Positions 24,228 to 39,200 of a DNA stretch of 47,303 bases are shown piece after piece. The translations under genes and the position numbers were made by a program. This DNA comes from Bacillota bacterium. GTDB lineage: Bacteria; Bacillota_I; Bacilli_A; RF39; UBA660. The stretch's first letter is position 1. Every line of letters starts with the position of its first letter. A model generated the notes under the pieces. It worked only from the letters and a program-made list of their open reading frames with translations, ran no database searches and had not been told where the DNA came from. The stretch is taken from positions 1 through 47,303 of the forward strand of contig SVAH01000010.1 of the NCBI GenBank assembly GCA_015059485.1, read 5' to 3'.

Positions 24228-27200
24228 TTAATTCACCGTATAAGTAATCTAGTGCTTGTTTAACATTTGATGCACCTGCTGTTGCATTTGAATAAGTTAC
24301 ATCAGATGCTTGATAATATAATTTAGAAATTGTTGCATTTGCTGTCGTTGAATTACCAAGTGAGTCACTACATGTTACTGTATACGTATCATTTTCAGTT
24401 TGACCGCTTAATGTTGCAGTTGATGCAAGAGTGCTACTAGATCCTGCTCTCTTCCATGAATATGTTACTCCACCTACATTTCCATCTGTTGCTGATGCAG
24501 TTAATGAAACACTATTGGCATAAGTTGTTCCAGAAGGAGTATATGCAATAGTAGGTATTGTACATGATGGTGGTGTATTATCAAGATACATATTGGCTGA
24601 TGTTATAGTTCCTGCTGCTAAACTGTTATTTGCTATGTCAGTTATAGCTGATGCATTACAAATATATAGTTTTCCAGCTCCAGTACCACTATTTATGGTA
24701 ATATTTGCTTCTCCATAGCCTCCACCACCTGGAGTTACTGTTGTTGTATTTGGCATTGATGTTGAATTACATGTTGTAACATTACTTGTACTCCATACAT
24801 ATCTAATTGTATATGATGATTCTGAATAGCCAGTAGATCCTAAGTTTTCATATAAAGTTACTTTTCCTGTATGACTTTTTCTGTATGTAGTTCCAGCATA
24901 AGTATCTGTTGAACCATCTGGTACAGTTAATGTCATTGTTGGTTTTGTATTATCTAAATAAGCAGTTGTACTAGCTGATGAATTAGCTGCTAGTGAATTT
25001 CCTGATCTATCAGATATTGCAACTTTTGTACAAATATACAAGCTACCTGCTCCAGTTTGAGAACTAATTGTTACATTTTGAGCAGTTCCTGATGATGCTC
25101 CAGCATTTACTGGTACAGTTACTTTTGAAGTCATTCCACTACATGCTTGAGTACTTGTACCCCATGCATAATAGATATCATAGCTTCCAGCTACTAATCC
25201 AGAACCACCACTATCATTTACATTGATAGAAGCTGTTTTAGATTGAGTATATGTTGTACCATTATTTGCTGGTATTGAAACACTTATTGTTGGCGCATTT
25301 CCATCTACTACTAATGTTCCACTTGTTTTACTTGTCATTGCATTACCTGCTGAATCAGTTAATGCCGATGCTGTTAAAGTTCCTGATGTATTACTTGCTG
25401 GTGCCGTTACAGTATATGTAAATACTCTTGATGCAGAAGTTCCAGAAGCTGTTGGTGTTCCTACTGTTGCAGTAAAGTTTGTTGATTTTGTAATAGTTGG
25501 GGCTGTTGTTGGAACTCCAGAATGTGAATCAGTACATGTCAATGTTATTGTTGATGTATTAGATGTTCCAGATTTTATAAATGCTGGTGTAAAGCTACCC
25601 CATGTACATACAGGTGCTGTATTATCAAGTTTAAATACATTTGAATGAGTATTTGTTACATTTCCAAGTGCATCTGTTGCATATATATGTAAGTAGTAAT
25701 CTCCTGTTGGTGTTGTTCCACTCTTACTTGGAGTACTTATTGTTGCTCCACTTGTAAATGCTGTTCCTGATGTTGCTATATTACTTGGTGTTGTAGCACT
25801 TGTTGACCACATATATTTTAATGTACTTACTGTTGAACATCCTACATCTGCTACAGTTACTGTTGTTGATCTTGATGTTGCATATGTACTATTTCCATTT
25901 GTTCCAAATGTTACATTTGGACCAGATCTATCAATATTTGTTACACTTGCACTACAACTTGTACTATTTTCAAGTCCATCTTTTACATATAGAGTATATG
26001 TCCCATTTTCTGTTATATCAGATACTGTTGGTTTTGTTGTTGCATAAGAACCTGATCCCCATTTATAGTATACTGTTCCATTATGTTCATCTGTTGCTGT
26101 TCCTATTGTTATTGATTTTGATGTTGAACATGTTGATGGCGATGCTGATACAGAACAATTTATTGGTGCCTTATTATCAAATTTATATGTTCCAGTTGAT
26201 ACAACATTTGTTGTTTGACTATTTTGTAGTGTATCTTTTAATGTTACTGGATGTATCCATAAGTAATAACTTCCTGTTAATTCACTTCCTGATACTGTTA
26301 CCTTTGCAGTTGATGCTCCAGCACTATAACTACTTACTGTTCCAGCTGTCCAACTTGTTGGTGTATGAGCAGTATCATTGTATTGACTCCATGCATATTG
26401 GACTGATGCTCCTGTTGCTAAGCCTGATTGTGTATCTCCTATTGTTACTTCTACTGATTTAGTTTTTGCATACGTACTATCTCCTGCTGGCGCTGTTATA
26501 TATGGTGCTGTTCTATCTATTTTTGATATTGTTGCATTTGCTGTTGTTGAATTACCAAGTGAATCACTACATGTTACTGTATATGTATTATTTGCTGTAA
26601 CACTTATTGAGGCTGTTGTTTCTGTTGTATTCCATAAGTAAGTTACTCCTCCAGCACCCCAACTATCATCTGATCCACTAGCTGTTAGTGTTGCACTTGT
26701 TACCCATGAACTTGGTGCTCCACTTATACTACAACTTGGCGCTGTATTATCAAATTTGTATACACCACTTACTACATTTGTTGTTTGACTATTTTGTAAT
26801 GTATCTTTTAATGTTACTGGATGTATCCATAAATACCAAGAACCATTTTTTCCACTTCCTGATGGTACACTCATTGTTGCAGTAGCGGCTCCAGCATTAT
26901 AACTACTTATTGTTCCATCTGTCCAACTTGTTGGTGTATGAGCAGTATCATTGTATTGACTCCATGCATATTGAACTGATGCTCCTGTTGCTAATCCTGA
27001 TTGTGTATCTCCTATTGTTACACTTACAGTTCTATCTTTCTTAGGAGTATTATCTCCTGCTGGTTGAGTTATATATGGTTTTGTTGTATCTATTTTTGAT
27101 ACTGTTACAGATGATGATGTTTGTGAGTTTCCAACTGCATCACTACATGTTACTGTATATGATGTATTTGATGCACTTATTGATGCTGTTGTTGCTCCTG

Positions 27201-30200
27201 TACTCCATAAGTATGTTATTCCTTTTGAATGATCATCTGATGCACTTGCTGTTAATGTTGCACTTGTTACCCATGATGATGGGTTTCCTGTTATGCTACA
27301 ACTTGGCGCTGTATTATCAAATTTATATGTTCCAGTTGATACAACATTTGCTGTTTGACTATTTTGTAATGTATCTTTCAATGTTACTGGATGTATCCAT
27401 AAGTAATAACTTCCTGTTAAATCACTTCCTGATACTGTTACCTTTGCAGTTGAAGCTCCAGCACTATAACTACTTATTGTTCCAGCTGTCCAACTTGTTG
27501 GTGTATGAGCAGTATCATTGTATTGACTCCATGCATATTGGACTGATGCTCCTGTTGCTAAGCCTGATTGTGTATCTCCTATTGTTACTTCTACTGATTT
27601 AGTTTTTGAATAAGTACTATCTCCTGCTGGTGCTGTTATATATGGTTTTGTTGTATCTATCTTTGATACTGTTACAGATGATGATGTTTGTGAGTTTCCA
27701 GCTGCATCACTACATGTTACTGTATATGATGTATTTGATGCACTTATTGATGCTGTTGTTGCTCCTGTACTCCATAAGTATGTTATTCCATTAGCTCCAC
27801 CAGTATCTGTTGATGATGCTGTTAGTGTTGCACTTGTTACCCATGATGATGGGTTTCCTGTTATGCTACAACTTGGTGGTGTATTATCTATTACAAATGC
27901 TCCAGATGTAAATACATCACTATTTCCTACATTATCCTCTGCATATACCCATAAATAACGTGTTCCAGTTACTCCTGATGGTGTAGATACCGATGCTCCA
28001 TTTGATGATAGAGAGTTATTTATTGTTGGCTGAGTTGTTGAACTATCACTCCATGCATATTTTATACTTGATGCTTTTATTCCTGATCCTGTATCACCAA
28101 GTGTTACTGTTGTTGAGTGAGACTGTTTTGCTGTACTATTACCATTAGTTCCAAATGAAATTGTTGGTTTACTAGAATCTACATAACTTACTGTTGCTGA
28201 TGCTTTATTTGCATTTCCAACTGCATCTTTATACCAAGCATAGTATGTACCATTTGCAGATACTTCACTTACTTTTGATGCATAGTCTACTCCAGTAAAT
28301 GTTGTATATGTTGGAGCAGTTGTAGAACTTTGATTTAATCCATATCCAGCTACTCCTGATTGACTATCAGATGCTGCTGAAATTACATAATTCTTTTTAT
28401 CCCATTTAGTAGTATCAAATACAGTTGCATAAGCTAAATCCCATTCAACTGATGTTGTAGAATATCCTGATAATGCAGTTAAATTAAAGAAGTTTGTTGA
28501 TGAGAATGTTCCACTACTTCCGCATTTTGCTTCAAGTAAATATTCTTTCCATTGACCAGTTCCTAAGTTTGATGTAATCCAATTAGCTGAAGCTCCATTT
28601 CCAAACGCATTTGATTGGAAATCTATTTTATATCCAACTGGAATTTTTGCAACTATTCTCGTAACAAATACTTTACTTGCTGCTGATGGTGTTCCAAAAT
28701 AGAATCCTCCAAGTCCTGGTGATGCAGAACCAGCAGTTTTTATATGAATATAATTTGAACCTTCTGGAGTTGTACCACTTAATCTTTGATGTGTTACTAC
28801 TCCGTTTCCATTATTATTATAAACTGCTACACTATTGCTTCCACTTGCAAATGTTGGATCTTTATATAACATTGCTCCAGCATATGTAGAAACTGTTGGA
28901 TTTGTTCTATCTATTTTTGATACTGTTACACTACAACTTGTTTCATTTTCTAGTCCATCTTTTAAATATAATGTATAAGTTCCATTTTCAGTTATTGTTT
29001 GATCTGCTGGTTTTGTTGATGAATAGTTTGACATTACTGTTGTAGTTCCACTAATAGTTTTTGTTAATTTATAATTAACACCATTAGTATCTGTTGCTGC
29101 TGTTACACTCAATGTTTTTGATGTTGTCCAACTATTATTACCAGCTGTTATTGTACATGGACTTGGTGCTGTATTATCAAATTTATATGTTCCACTTGAT
29201 TTATAAATTGATGATGTTGTTGTAGCGGTTCCTAATGTATCTTTAAATGACGTATCTGTTTTTGGTGTTATCCATAAGTAATAACTTCCTGTTAAACCAC
29301 TTCCAGATGCTGTAAATGTTGCTGTTTTTGATCCTGCCGTTGTACTTACTGTTGCTTCTGTCCAACTTGTTGGGGCTGTTGTAGTACTTGTTGACCAACC
29401 ATATTTTAATATATTTCCATTTGCTAATCCAGCATGATCATCTTTTATTGTTACTGTTATGCTCTTAGTTTTTTGATATGTACTATCTCCTGTTAAAGCA
29501 CTTGTATCTACATATGGTCCAGTATTATCTATATAGAATGCATTTGATCTTGATGATGTACTATTTCCTAGTGCATCCTTTCTATATACCCATAAGTAAT
29601 ATGTTCCTGTTTCTGTTGCTTTTGTTATTGTTCCTCCACTTGTGAATGTTGTTCCTGATGTTGCTATATTACTTGGTTCTGATGTACTTGTTGACCACAT
29701 ATATCTATTTTCACTTACTGATGAACATCCATATCCTGAATCTGTTGTTGTTGCTGTTGTTGATACACTCTTTGCATATGCACTATTTCCATTTGTTCCG
29801 AATGTTACTCCTGGGGCTGTTTTATCTAGTGCAAATCCATTTGATTTTGTTGTTGTTGGATTTCCTAAACTATCTTCTGCATATATCCATAAGTAATATG
29901 TTCCTGTTACGTTTGATGGTGTTGATATTGTATCTCCACTTGCAAATGTTGTACTAAATGTTGGTGTTGTTGTATTTGATGTTGACCATGCATATTTTAA
30001 ATTCTTAACTGGTGAACATCCATCTGTTACTGTTACTGTTGTTGATTTTGATGTTGCACATGTTGCTCCATTTGTTCCAAATGTTACACTTGGTCCTGTC
30101 TTATCTATTGTAAATCCGTTTGTATGAGAGTTTGTTACATTTCCTAAACCATCTGTTGTATATATATGTAAGTAATATGTTCCTGATGTTGAATCTGATG

Positions 30201-33200
30201 GTGTACTTATTGTACTTCCACTTGTGAAGTTTGTTCCTGATGTTGCTATATTACTTGGTGTTGAGGTACTTGTTGACCACATATATTTTCTTACACTTAC
30301 TGTTGCATTATGTGAATCTGCTACGGTTACTGTTGTTGATTTGCTTGCTCCACATGATGTACTTCCATTTGTTCCATATGTTACACTTGGACCTGTTTTA
30401 TCAAGTTTAAATACGTTTGTATGAGAATTTGTTACATTTCCTAGTCCATCTGTTGCATATACATGTAAGTAATAATTTCCTGTTGTTGAATCTGATGGTG
30501 TACTTATTGTACTTCCACTTGTAAATGCTGTTCCTGATGTTGCTATATTACTTGGTGTTGAATCGCTTGTTGACCACATATATTTTAATGTACTTACTGT
30601 TGAACATCCTACATCTGCTACAGTTACTGTTGTTGAGTGAGATGTTGCATATGTACTATTTCCATTTGTTCCATATGTTACGCCTGGTCCTGTTTTATCA
30701 ATTGTTGTAACACTTGTACTGCAACTTGTATTATTTCCAAGACCATCTTTTACATATAATGTATATGTTCCATTTTCTGTTACAGATTTATCAGATTTCG
30801 TTGCTGACCAGCTTGAATTATTCCATGAATAATTTACTGTTCCATTATGTGAATCTGTTGCTGTTCCCATCGTCAATGTTTTTGATGTTGAACATGTACT
30901 TGTATTTCCACCTATTGAACATCCTTCTGGTGCTGTATTATCAAATTTATATGTTCCAGTTGATACAACATTTGTTGTTTGACTATTTTGTAGTGTATCT
31001 TTTAATGTTACTGGATGTATCCATAAGTAATAACTTCCTGTTAATTCACTTCCTGATACTGTTACCTTTGCAGTTGATGCTCCAGCACTATAACTACTTA
31101 CTGTTCCAGCTGTCCAACTTGTTGGGGCTGTTGTATTACTTGTACTCCATGCATATTGTACTGATGATCCTGTTGCTAATCCTGATTGTGTATCTCCTAT
31201 TGTTACTTCTACTGATTTAGTTTTTGAATAAGTACTATCTCCTGCTGGCGCTGTTATGTATGGTGCTGTTCTATCTATTTTTGATACTGTTACACTACAA
31301 CTTGTAGAATTTCCTGTTCCAACATTATCTTTTAAGTATAGAGTATATGTTCCATTTTCAGTTATTGTTCTATCTGCTGGTTTTGTTGATGTATAATCTA
31401 CTACTGTTGTAGTTGTTCCACCAATAGTTTTTGTTATTTTGTAATTTACACCATTAGTGTCTGTTGCAGTGCCAACACTCAATGTTTTTGATGCTGCCCA
31501 ACTATCATTTCCTGCTGTTATTGAGCAAGGACTTGGTGGTGTATTATCAAAATAATATGGTCCAAATTTTTGAGTTGTTGTTTTGTTTCCAACAGTATCC
31601 TTCATCGTATTTGAAGTTTTTTCTGTTACCCATAAGTAATATGTTCCAGTAAGTCCACTTGCACTTGCGTCAAATATTTTTGTGTTTGATGTTGTTCCTG
31701 CTGTATAACTTGCTACTGTTGCATTTGTATAACTTGTAGGTTCTGTTGTATTTGATGTTGACCATCCATATTTAGCAGTTATTCCTGATGCTAAACCACT
31801 TGCACTATCTTGTAAGCTTACTTCAACTGTTTGTGATTTAACATATGATGATAAGTTAGCAGGTGATGCTGTCATTGTTGGTGCATCTAAATCATATCTA
31901 ATATTAAATGCATCTGATGATTCTGACTTATTACCAGCTGCATCTACAGCTCTAAAATAATATGTCTGATTTCTATTTCTCAATGTCCATGGTTCTGAAC
32001 CTGAATATGTATTTCCACTTTTTGATATTCCATTACCCCATAAAGACAAGTCTCCCCAACTATTTTCATCGTTTGGAGTTTGTGTTTGTTGAATTTTTAC
32101 TACTCCTGATTCTGATTCGTTTACACCACTTGGAACTAAATCTGTAGTTGAAATAATTGTATATACTTGTTTATTTGTATATGTTCCACTTGTATATGCT
32201 GTATCATCACTAGCAAATTTTGCAGCATATGTTGGTTTAGCTGGTTTAGTTCTATCTATTCCATTTATATCAAGTGAACTTCCAGTTTTACTATTTACAC
32301 CATCTGCAGTTTTTGCAACTACTGTTCCATTTGATGTAAATGTTAATGTTGGATTACTTTCTGTACTATACCATGTATTTGCTGTTAATGTTGTTCCTGC
32401 AGCTACTGATGTACTACAAGTATATGAAGAAGTAGTATTTTGTGTACAAGATTTTACTGCTACATTCGATGTTGCTGTTCCTGTAACTTTAAATAATTTA
32501 GTTCCACCTGCACAAGAATTTGAAGATGCATAGTTTATTGTTGTTGTTTTACTTTGAGCATATCCACTAGCTACACTATAATCTGGTGTACATAGTGTTA
32601 AAGGTGATGCTGTTATTACGTCTTCATCAGTATTTTGTGCTCCATTTTTACAAACTAATTTTAAACTATGATTTCCTTCAGTTACTTGTCCAGCAGTATC
32701 TGTATAAGTATGAGTTTGTGTTGCTGCTGATGTTGTATATTTTTTATCTAAGTCTCCATCATAGTAGAATTGATATTCTACTACTCCTGATTCTTCATCT
32801 GCACAACTACCTTCTACAGTAATTGATTTAGATGTTTTTCCAGTTTCTGTAATTGAAACTTCAGGCTTTGTTGAATCTATTTTTGTAACATTTACAGAAC
32901 AACTTGCACTATTTTGTAGTGAATCTTTTACTGTTACTGTATATGTTCCATTTGCTGAAATACTTGTTGCAGCTGTTGTTGCTCCAGTATTCCATGAATA
33001 TGTTACACCATTAGCTCCACCAGTATCAGTTGCACTTGCTGTTAGTGTTGCACTTGTTGTCCATGATGATGGATTACCACTAATAGAACAACTTGGTGGT
33101 GTGTTATCTAATTTAAATGCTCCAGATTGTAATGTTTTTGTATTTCCAACATTATCTGCTGCATATATCCATAAATAGAATGTTCCAGTTCCATCTGCTT

Positions 33201-36200
33201 TTGAGATTGTTGCATGATTATTAGCGTCTAATGTAAATGCTGTTCCACCTGTTGTTGCTAAATTTGATGGTGCTGTTGTATTTGATGTTGACCATGCATA
33301 TTTTAGTGTTGTTGCATTTAATCTTGAATTTGTATCTGTTACTGTTACTTGTGTACTTTGAGATTTGCTTACTGTTGTATTTGCATTTGGTGAAAATGAT
33401 ATTTCAGGCTCTGTTTTATCTATTTTAATTTCTATAGATTGTTCTTGTGATGGATTTCCTAGTTTATCTTTTGCTCTATATGTTACTGTTTCATCCATAC
33501 TAGAATCAAATGTTACAACATTTCCTGTGATTTTAGTCCATGTATTTCCATTTTTTACTTCATAATAATCTATACCACTACCAGAACCATCATTTCCAAC
33601 TAATGTTAATGTTACATCATTTTTTGTCCATGTTCCTGATTGGTATGATGTTGATATTGAAAGTGTTGGATCATCAACATCAATTTTTGTAACATCTGCA
33701 TAACAACTTGCACTATTATTTAAAGAATCTTTTACTGTTACTGTATATCTTCCATTTGTTGTTATTCCACTTAATGCAGCTGTTGTTGCTCCAGTATTCC
33801 ATGAATATGTTACTCCACCAGCATGACCATCAGTAGCACTTGCTGTTAGTGTTGCACTTGATGCCCAATCAGATGGATTACCACTAATAGAACAACTTGG
33901 TGCTGTATTATCTAATTTAAATGTTGAACTAGATTTAACAATATCTGTTTTAGAATTTGTTGCAACATCTTTTAATGTTACTGGTTTAACCCATAAGTAA
34001 TATGATCCTGTATAAGTTGGTCCATATTTAAAGTCACTACCAGATGTTGCTGCATTTGGATAGAATGTTCCATTTACTAAATCATATAATCCAGCTCTTC
34101 CAGTTGACTTTTCATAACAAGGTATGAAGTCACGAACTACTACACCATTATCTATTAATCTAAAACTATATAAATCCATTGATGAAATAATTTGAATAGC
34201 TTCATTTGTAGCACCACGTGATGTATTATGATTTGCAAAAATAAATATGTTACCTACTGTATTTGCTACATTACTTGTCAAACTTGCATTTTGTTTTGTC
34301 ATAACTGAACCAGTATATGTTGTACTGAGAGTTTGTACTCCGTCCTTATAGATTTTCAAATTTTTATCTGCTGTCGTTTTTATTTTTAATTGGAAATTTT
34401 GCCCTATTGCTGCATTAAATGAACCTTGACTAGTAGTTCCAATATACATGCCATAACTTCCATTTTGTCCATGCATAACACCTGCAAAATATCTATTGCT
34501 ATCTGAAATATATTCTTCATTTCCGAATAATGATTGCCATGTTGAATTAGTGACTATTTTACCACTAAAGTCTATTTCTATGTTTTCATGTTGCCAATAA
34601 TATCCAGTATCAATATATTGTGTTCCTGTTGATTCAATATATTCTACTTGTTGGTATTCAGATGGTAATAAATTTGTTTTTGCTTCAAATGTTACTGCAT
34701 CTGTTGTACCTGCTGTATATGAAGGATTTACTTCTGTCCATAAATTTGGTTCTGTTGATGTTGAAGTACTCCATCCATATTGTAAGTTTGAACCTGTTGC
34801 TAGTCCACTATCAAGATCTCTTATTGATACATTTACTGTTTTTTCTTTTTCGTATGTATTATCACCATTTGATCCTAAAGTAATAGCTGGATTAGTCTTA
34901 TCTATTTTTAATTCAATAGATCTTTCTTCTGATACATTTCCTAATTTATCTTTTGCTCTATATGTTACTGTTTCATCCATGTTAGAATCATATGTTACTG
35001 AGCTTCCAGTTACTTTTGTCCATGTATTTCCATTTTTTACTTCATAATAATCTACACCAATTCCTGCATCATTTCCATTTAGTGTTAATGTTACATCATC
35101 TTTTGTCCATGTTCCTGATGTATATGATGTTGATATTGAGAAACTTGGTCCTTCTCTATCTATTCCAGATACATTTGCAGTACATCCAACTGTATTTCCA
35201 AGTTTATCTTTTACATATGCTCTATATTCACCGTTTGCTTCAACTGTTAATTTATTATTATTTGAATAGTTTGTTCCATCCCATGAATATGTGATGTCTC
35301 CAGAATGGCTATCTGTTGATGTAATAGTTAATTCTTTGCTTGTTGCATATCCGCTTGGACTTATTGATATATTACATGTTGGGGCTGTGTTATCAAGTTT
35401 AAATGCTCCAGATTGAACTGTTTTATTATTTCCAACGCTATCTTCTGCATATATCCATAAGTAATAATCTCCTGTTAAGTTTGTAGGTGTTTCAATAGTT
35501 GCCTCATTTGTAAATGCTGTTCCTCCAGTTGTTGCTAAATTAGCTGGTGCTGTTTCACCATTAGTACTCCATGCATATTTTAATTTATTTGTAGCTACTC
35601 CTGATGCTGTATCATTTACTGTTACTTGTGTGCTTTGAGTTTTTGCATATGTTGTATTTGCATTTGGATTAAATGTTATTGTTGGTTTTGCTTTATCTAT
35701 TTTTAATGCTATAGATCTTTCTTCTGATACATTTCCTAGTTTATCTTTTGCTCTATATGTTACTGTCTCATCTATACTAGAATCATATGTTACTGAGCTT
35801 CCAGTTACTTTTGTCCATGTATTTCCATTTTTTACTTCATAGTAATCTACACCAATTCCTGCATCATTACCATTTAGTGTTAATATTACATCATCTTTTG
35901 TCCATGTTCCTGATGTATATGATGTTGATATTGAGAAGCTTGGCCCTTCTCTATCTATTTTAGTTATATCTACATAACAACTTGCACTATTATTTAAAGA
36001 ATCTTTTACTGTTACTGTATATCTTCCATTAGTTGTTATTCCACTTAGTTCAGCTGTTGTTGCTCCAGTATTCCATAAGTAAGTTACTCCACCAACATGA
36101 TCATCAGTAGCGCTTGCTGTTAATGTTGCACTTGTTGTCCATGATGATGGATTACCACTAATAGTACAACTTGGTGGTGTGTTATCTAATCTAAATGCTC

Positions 36201-39200
36201 CTGATTTAGTAGTTTTAGAATTTCCAACACTATCTTCTGCATATATCCATAAGTAATATGTTCCTGTTAAATTTGCTGGTGTTTCAATAGTTGCTTCATT
36301 TGTAAATGCTGTTCCACCTGTTGTTGCTAAGTTAGATGGTGCTGTTTCACCATTAGTACTCCATGCATATTTTAATTTATTTGAAGCGACTCCTGATGCT
36401 ATATCTGTTACTGTTACTTGTGTGCTTTGAGTTTTTGCATATGTTGTATTTGCATTTGGATTAAATTCAACAGTTGGTTTTGTTTTATCTATTTTAATTT
36501 CTATAGATCTTTCTTCTGATACATTTCCTAGTTTATCTTTTGCTCTATATGTTACTGTTTCATCCATGCTAGAATCATATGTTACTGAACTTCCAGTTAC
36601 TTTTGTCCATGTATTTCCATTTTTTACTTCATAGTAATCTACACCAATTCCTGCATCATTTCCATTTAGTGTTAATGTTACATCATCTTTTGTCCATGTT
36701 CCTGATGTATATGATGTTGATATTGAGAAGCTTGGTCCTTTTCTATCAACTTTTGTTACATCAACACTACATGTTGAACTATTGTTAAGTGAATCTTTTA
36801 CTGTAACTGTATATGTTCCATTTGATGTTACCTCAATTGATGATGTAGTTTCTGTTGTATTCCATAAGTATGTAATTCCTCCAGCTCCTGCATCTGTTGC
36901 TACTGCAGTTAGTGTTTTAGTTAATTCATAACTATTTGAATTAATTGATACATTACATGTTGGGGCTGTATTGTCTAAATTGAAAGCCCCAGATTGAACT
37001 GTACTTGAATTTCCTAAACTATCTTCTGCATATATCCATAAGTAGTATGTACCATCTAAATTATTTGGAGTTGTTATTGTAGCCTTTGAATCTGTTAATG
37101 TAAATGCAGTACCACCTGTTGTTGCTAAATTAGTTGGTGCTGTTTCACCATTATTACTCCATGCATATTTTAATGTATTTGAAGCAAGTCCAGAATTTGC
37201 ATCTGTTATAGTTACTTCTGTTGATTGAGTTTTTGCATATGTTGTATTTGTATTTGGTGCAAATGTTACGCTAGGGGAAGTTTTATCTATTTTTAATGCT
37301 ATAGATCTTTCTTCTGATACATTTCCTAGTTTATCTTTTGCTCTATATGTTACTGTTTCATCTATTGTAGAATTATATGTTACTGAACTTCCTGTTACTC
37401 TTGTCCATGTATCATTATTTTTTACTTCATAGTAGTCTACTCCAACACCTGTTCCATCATTTCCATTTAGTGTTAGTGTTACATCATTTTTTGTCCATGT
37501 TCCAGCAGTATATGATGTTGTTATTGAGAAGCTTGGTCCTTCTCTATCTATTTTAGTTATATCTACGCTACAACTAGTTGTATTTCCAAGTGCATCTTTA
37601 ACATATCCTACATAAGTTCCATTTGATGTAATTGATTGTGTGTTATCACTTCCATAGTTTGTTCCATCCCATGAATATGATACTCCTCCAACATGTTCAT
37701 CTGACGAATTAATAGTTAATACTTTATTCAATGTATATCCATTTGAATCTATTGATATATTACAACTTGGTGGTGTATTATCTAAATAAAATTCTTTTGA
37801 TGAAAGTATAGCGCTATTTCCAACTGTATCTTCTATATATACCCATAAATACCAGTTATTACCAGAATCATTTGATTTTACAATAGTATCTTCATTTGTG
37901 AAACTAGTTGTAAATGTATTTGCAGCTGGGGCTTCTGAACTTTGAGTCCATTGATATTTAAGTTTATCTGAAGCTACCCCTGATGCTAAATCACTTACTG
38001 TTACTTTTAATGCTTGACTCTTAGCATATATTTTATTTTCATCTGGTTCGAATACAGCAACTGGGGCTGTTTTATCTATTTTTACTTCAAAGCTTCTTTC
38101 TTCTGATATATTTCCTATTCTATCAATCGCTCTAAATGTTAATGTTTCATTCATATTTGAAGTAAAGTTTAGAATATTTTCTGTAGTAGTCCATGTACCA
38201 TTTTCATTTATTTCGTAATGATCTACACCACTACCAGCTCCATCATCACCAACTAATGTTAATGTTACATTATTTTTTGTCCATGTTCCTGATGTTGCAT
38301 TTGATGTTATTGAAAGTGTTGGAGCTGTTTTATCTATTTTATTTACTGAAACATCACATGTATTTGTATTTCCAACAGCATCTTTTACATAAGCAGTATA
38401 TGTTCCATTTGTATCTACTACTAAATCTGCATTAGTTCCATAAGTTGTTCCATCCCATGAATATGGATTATCTGAAAGTCCTGATTCATTATCTGAACCT
38501 GTAACTTTTAAAGTTGCTGATGCAGCAAAACTACTTGGATTTCCACTAATAGTACAGCTAGGAGCTGTTTTATCTACATATACATTAACTTCTCCTACGC
38601 AAGTTCTTTCATTGCCAACTTTATCTTTTATTACATAACTTAAGTCTGTATTTTTGATTGTTTCATTGTATGTATGCACATTATATGTGATTGTTTCATT
38701 AGCAGATGCTGTTTCACATCCACTTTGTGAATCATCACATGTTACTGTAATTGTTCTGTTTTCTTTTGTCCATTCTGTACTTTGTCCACCATAGTTTCCA
38801 CAAGTTGGGGCTGTTTTATCTATTTTTATTTCAAGAGTTCTTTCTTCTGATATATTTCCAACAGCATCTGTAGTTCTAAATGAAACTGTTTCATTCATAT
38901 CACTACTAAATGTTACTTCATCTTCTACTTCTTGCCATTCATTGTTTCTATTTATTTCGTATTTTGCTACACCTGAGTCTGCATCTGTTGAATTAATTGA
39001 AACTGTAACGTTATCTTTTGTCCAAGAACCAGCAGTGTAATCAGTTGAAATATTAATTGTTGGTGCTGTCCTATCAATTCCTAATATATCTCTTGCTGAT
39101 GCTGCTTCTTCATTTGTTCCATCGTTAACTTTTGCTATAACTGTTCCATTTGATGTAAATGTTAATGTTATATCATTATTTGTTTTATACCAAGTATTAG

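Noticed and set aside
24600-38450. Many plus-strand open frames of 60-220 codons opposite the giant surface gene
   Set aside because: They are Leu/Tyr/His-rich shadows produced by the repetitive Thr/Ser/Asn codons of the real gene; they recur with the repeat period and lack ribosome binding sites.
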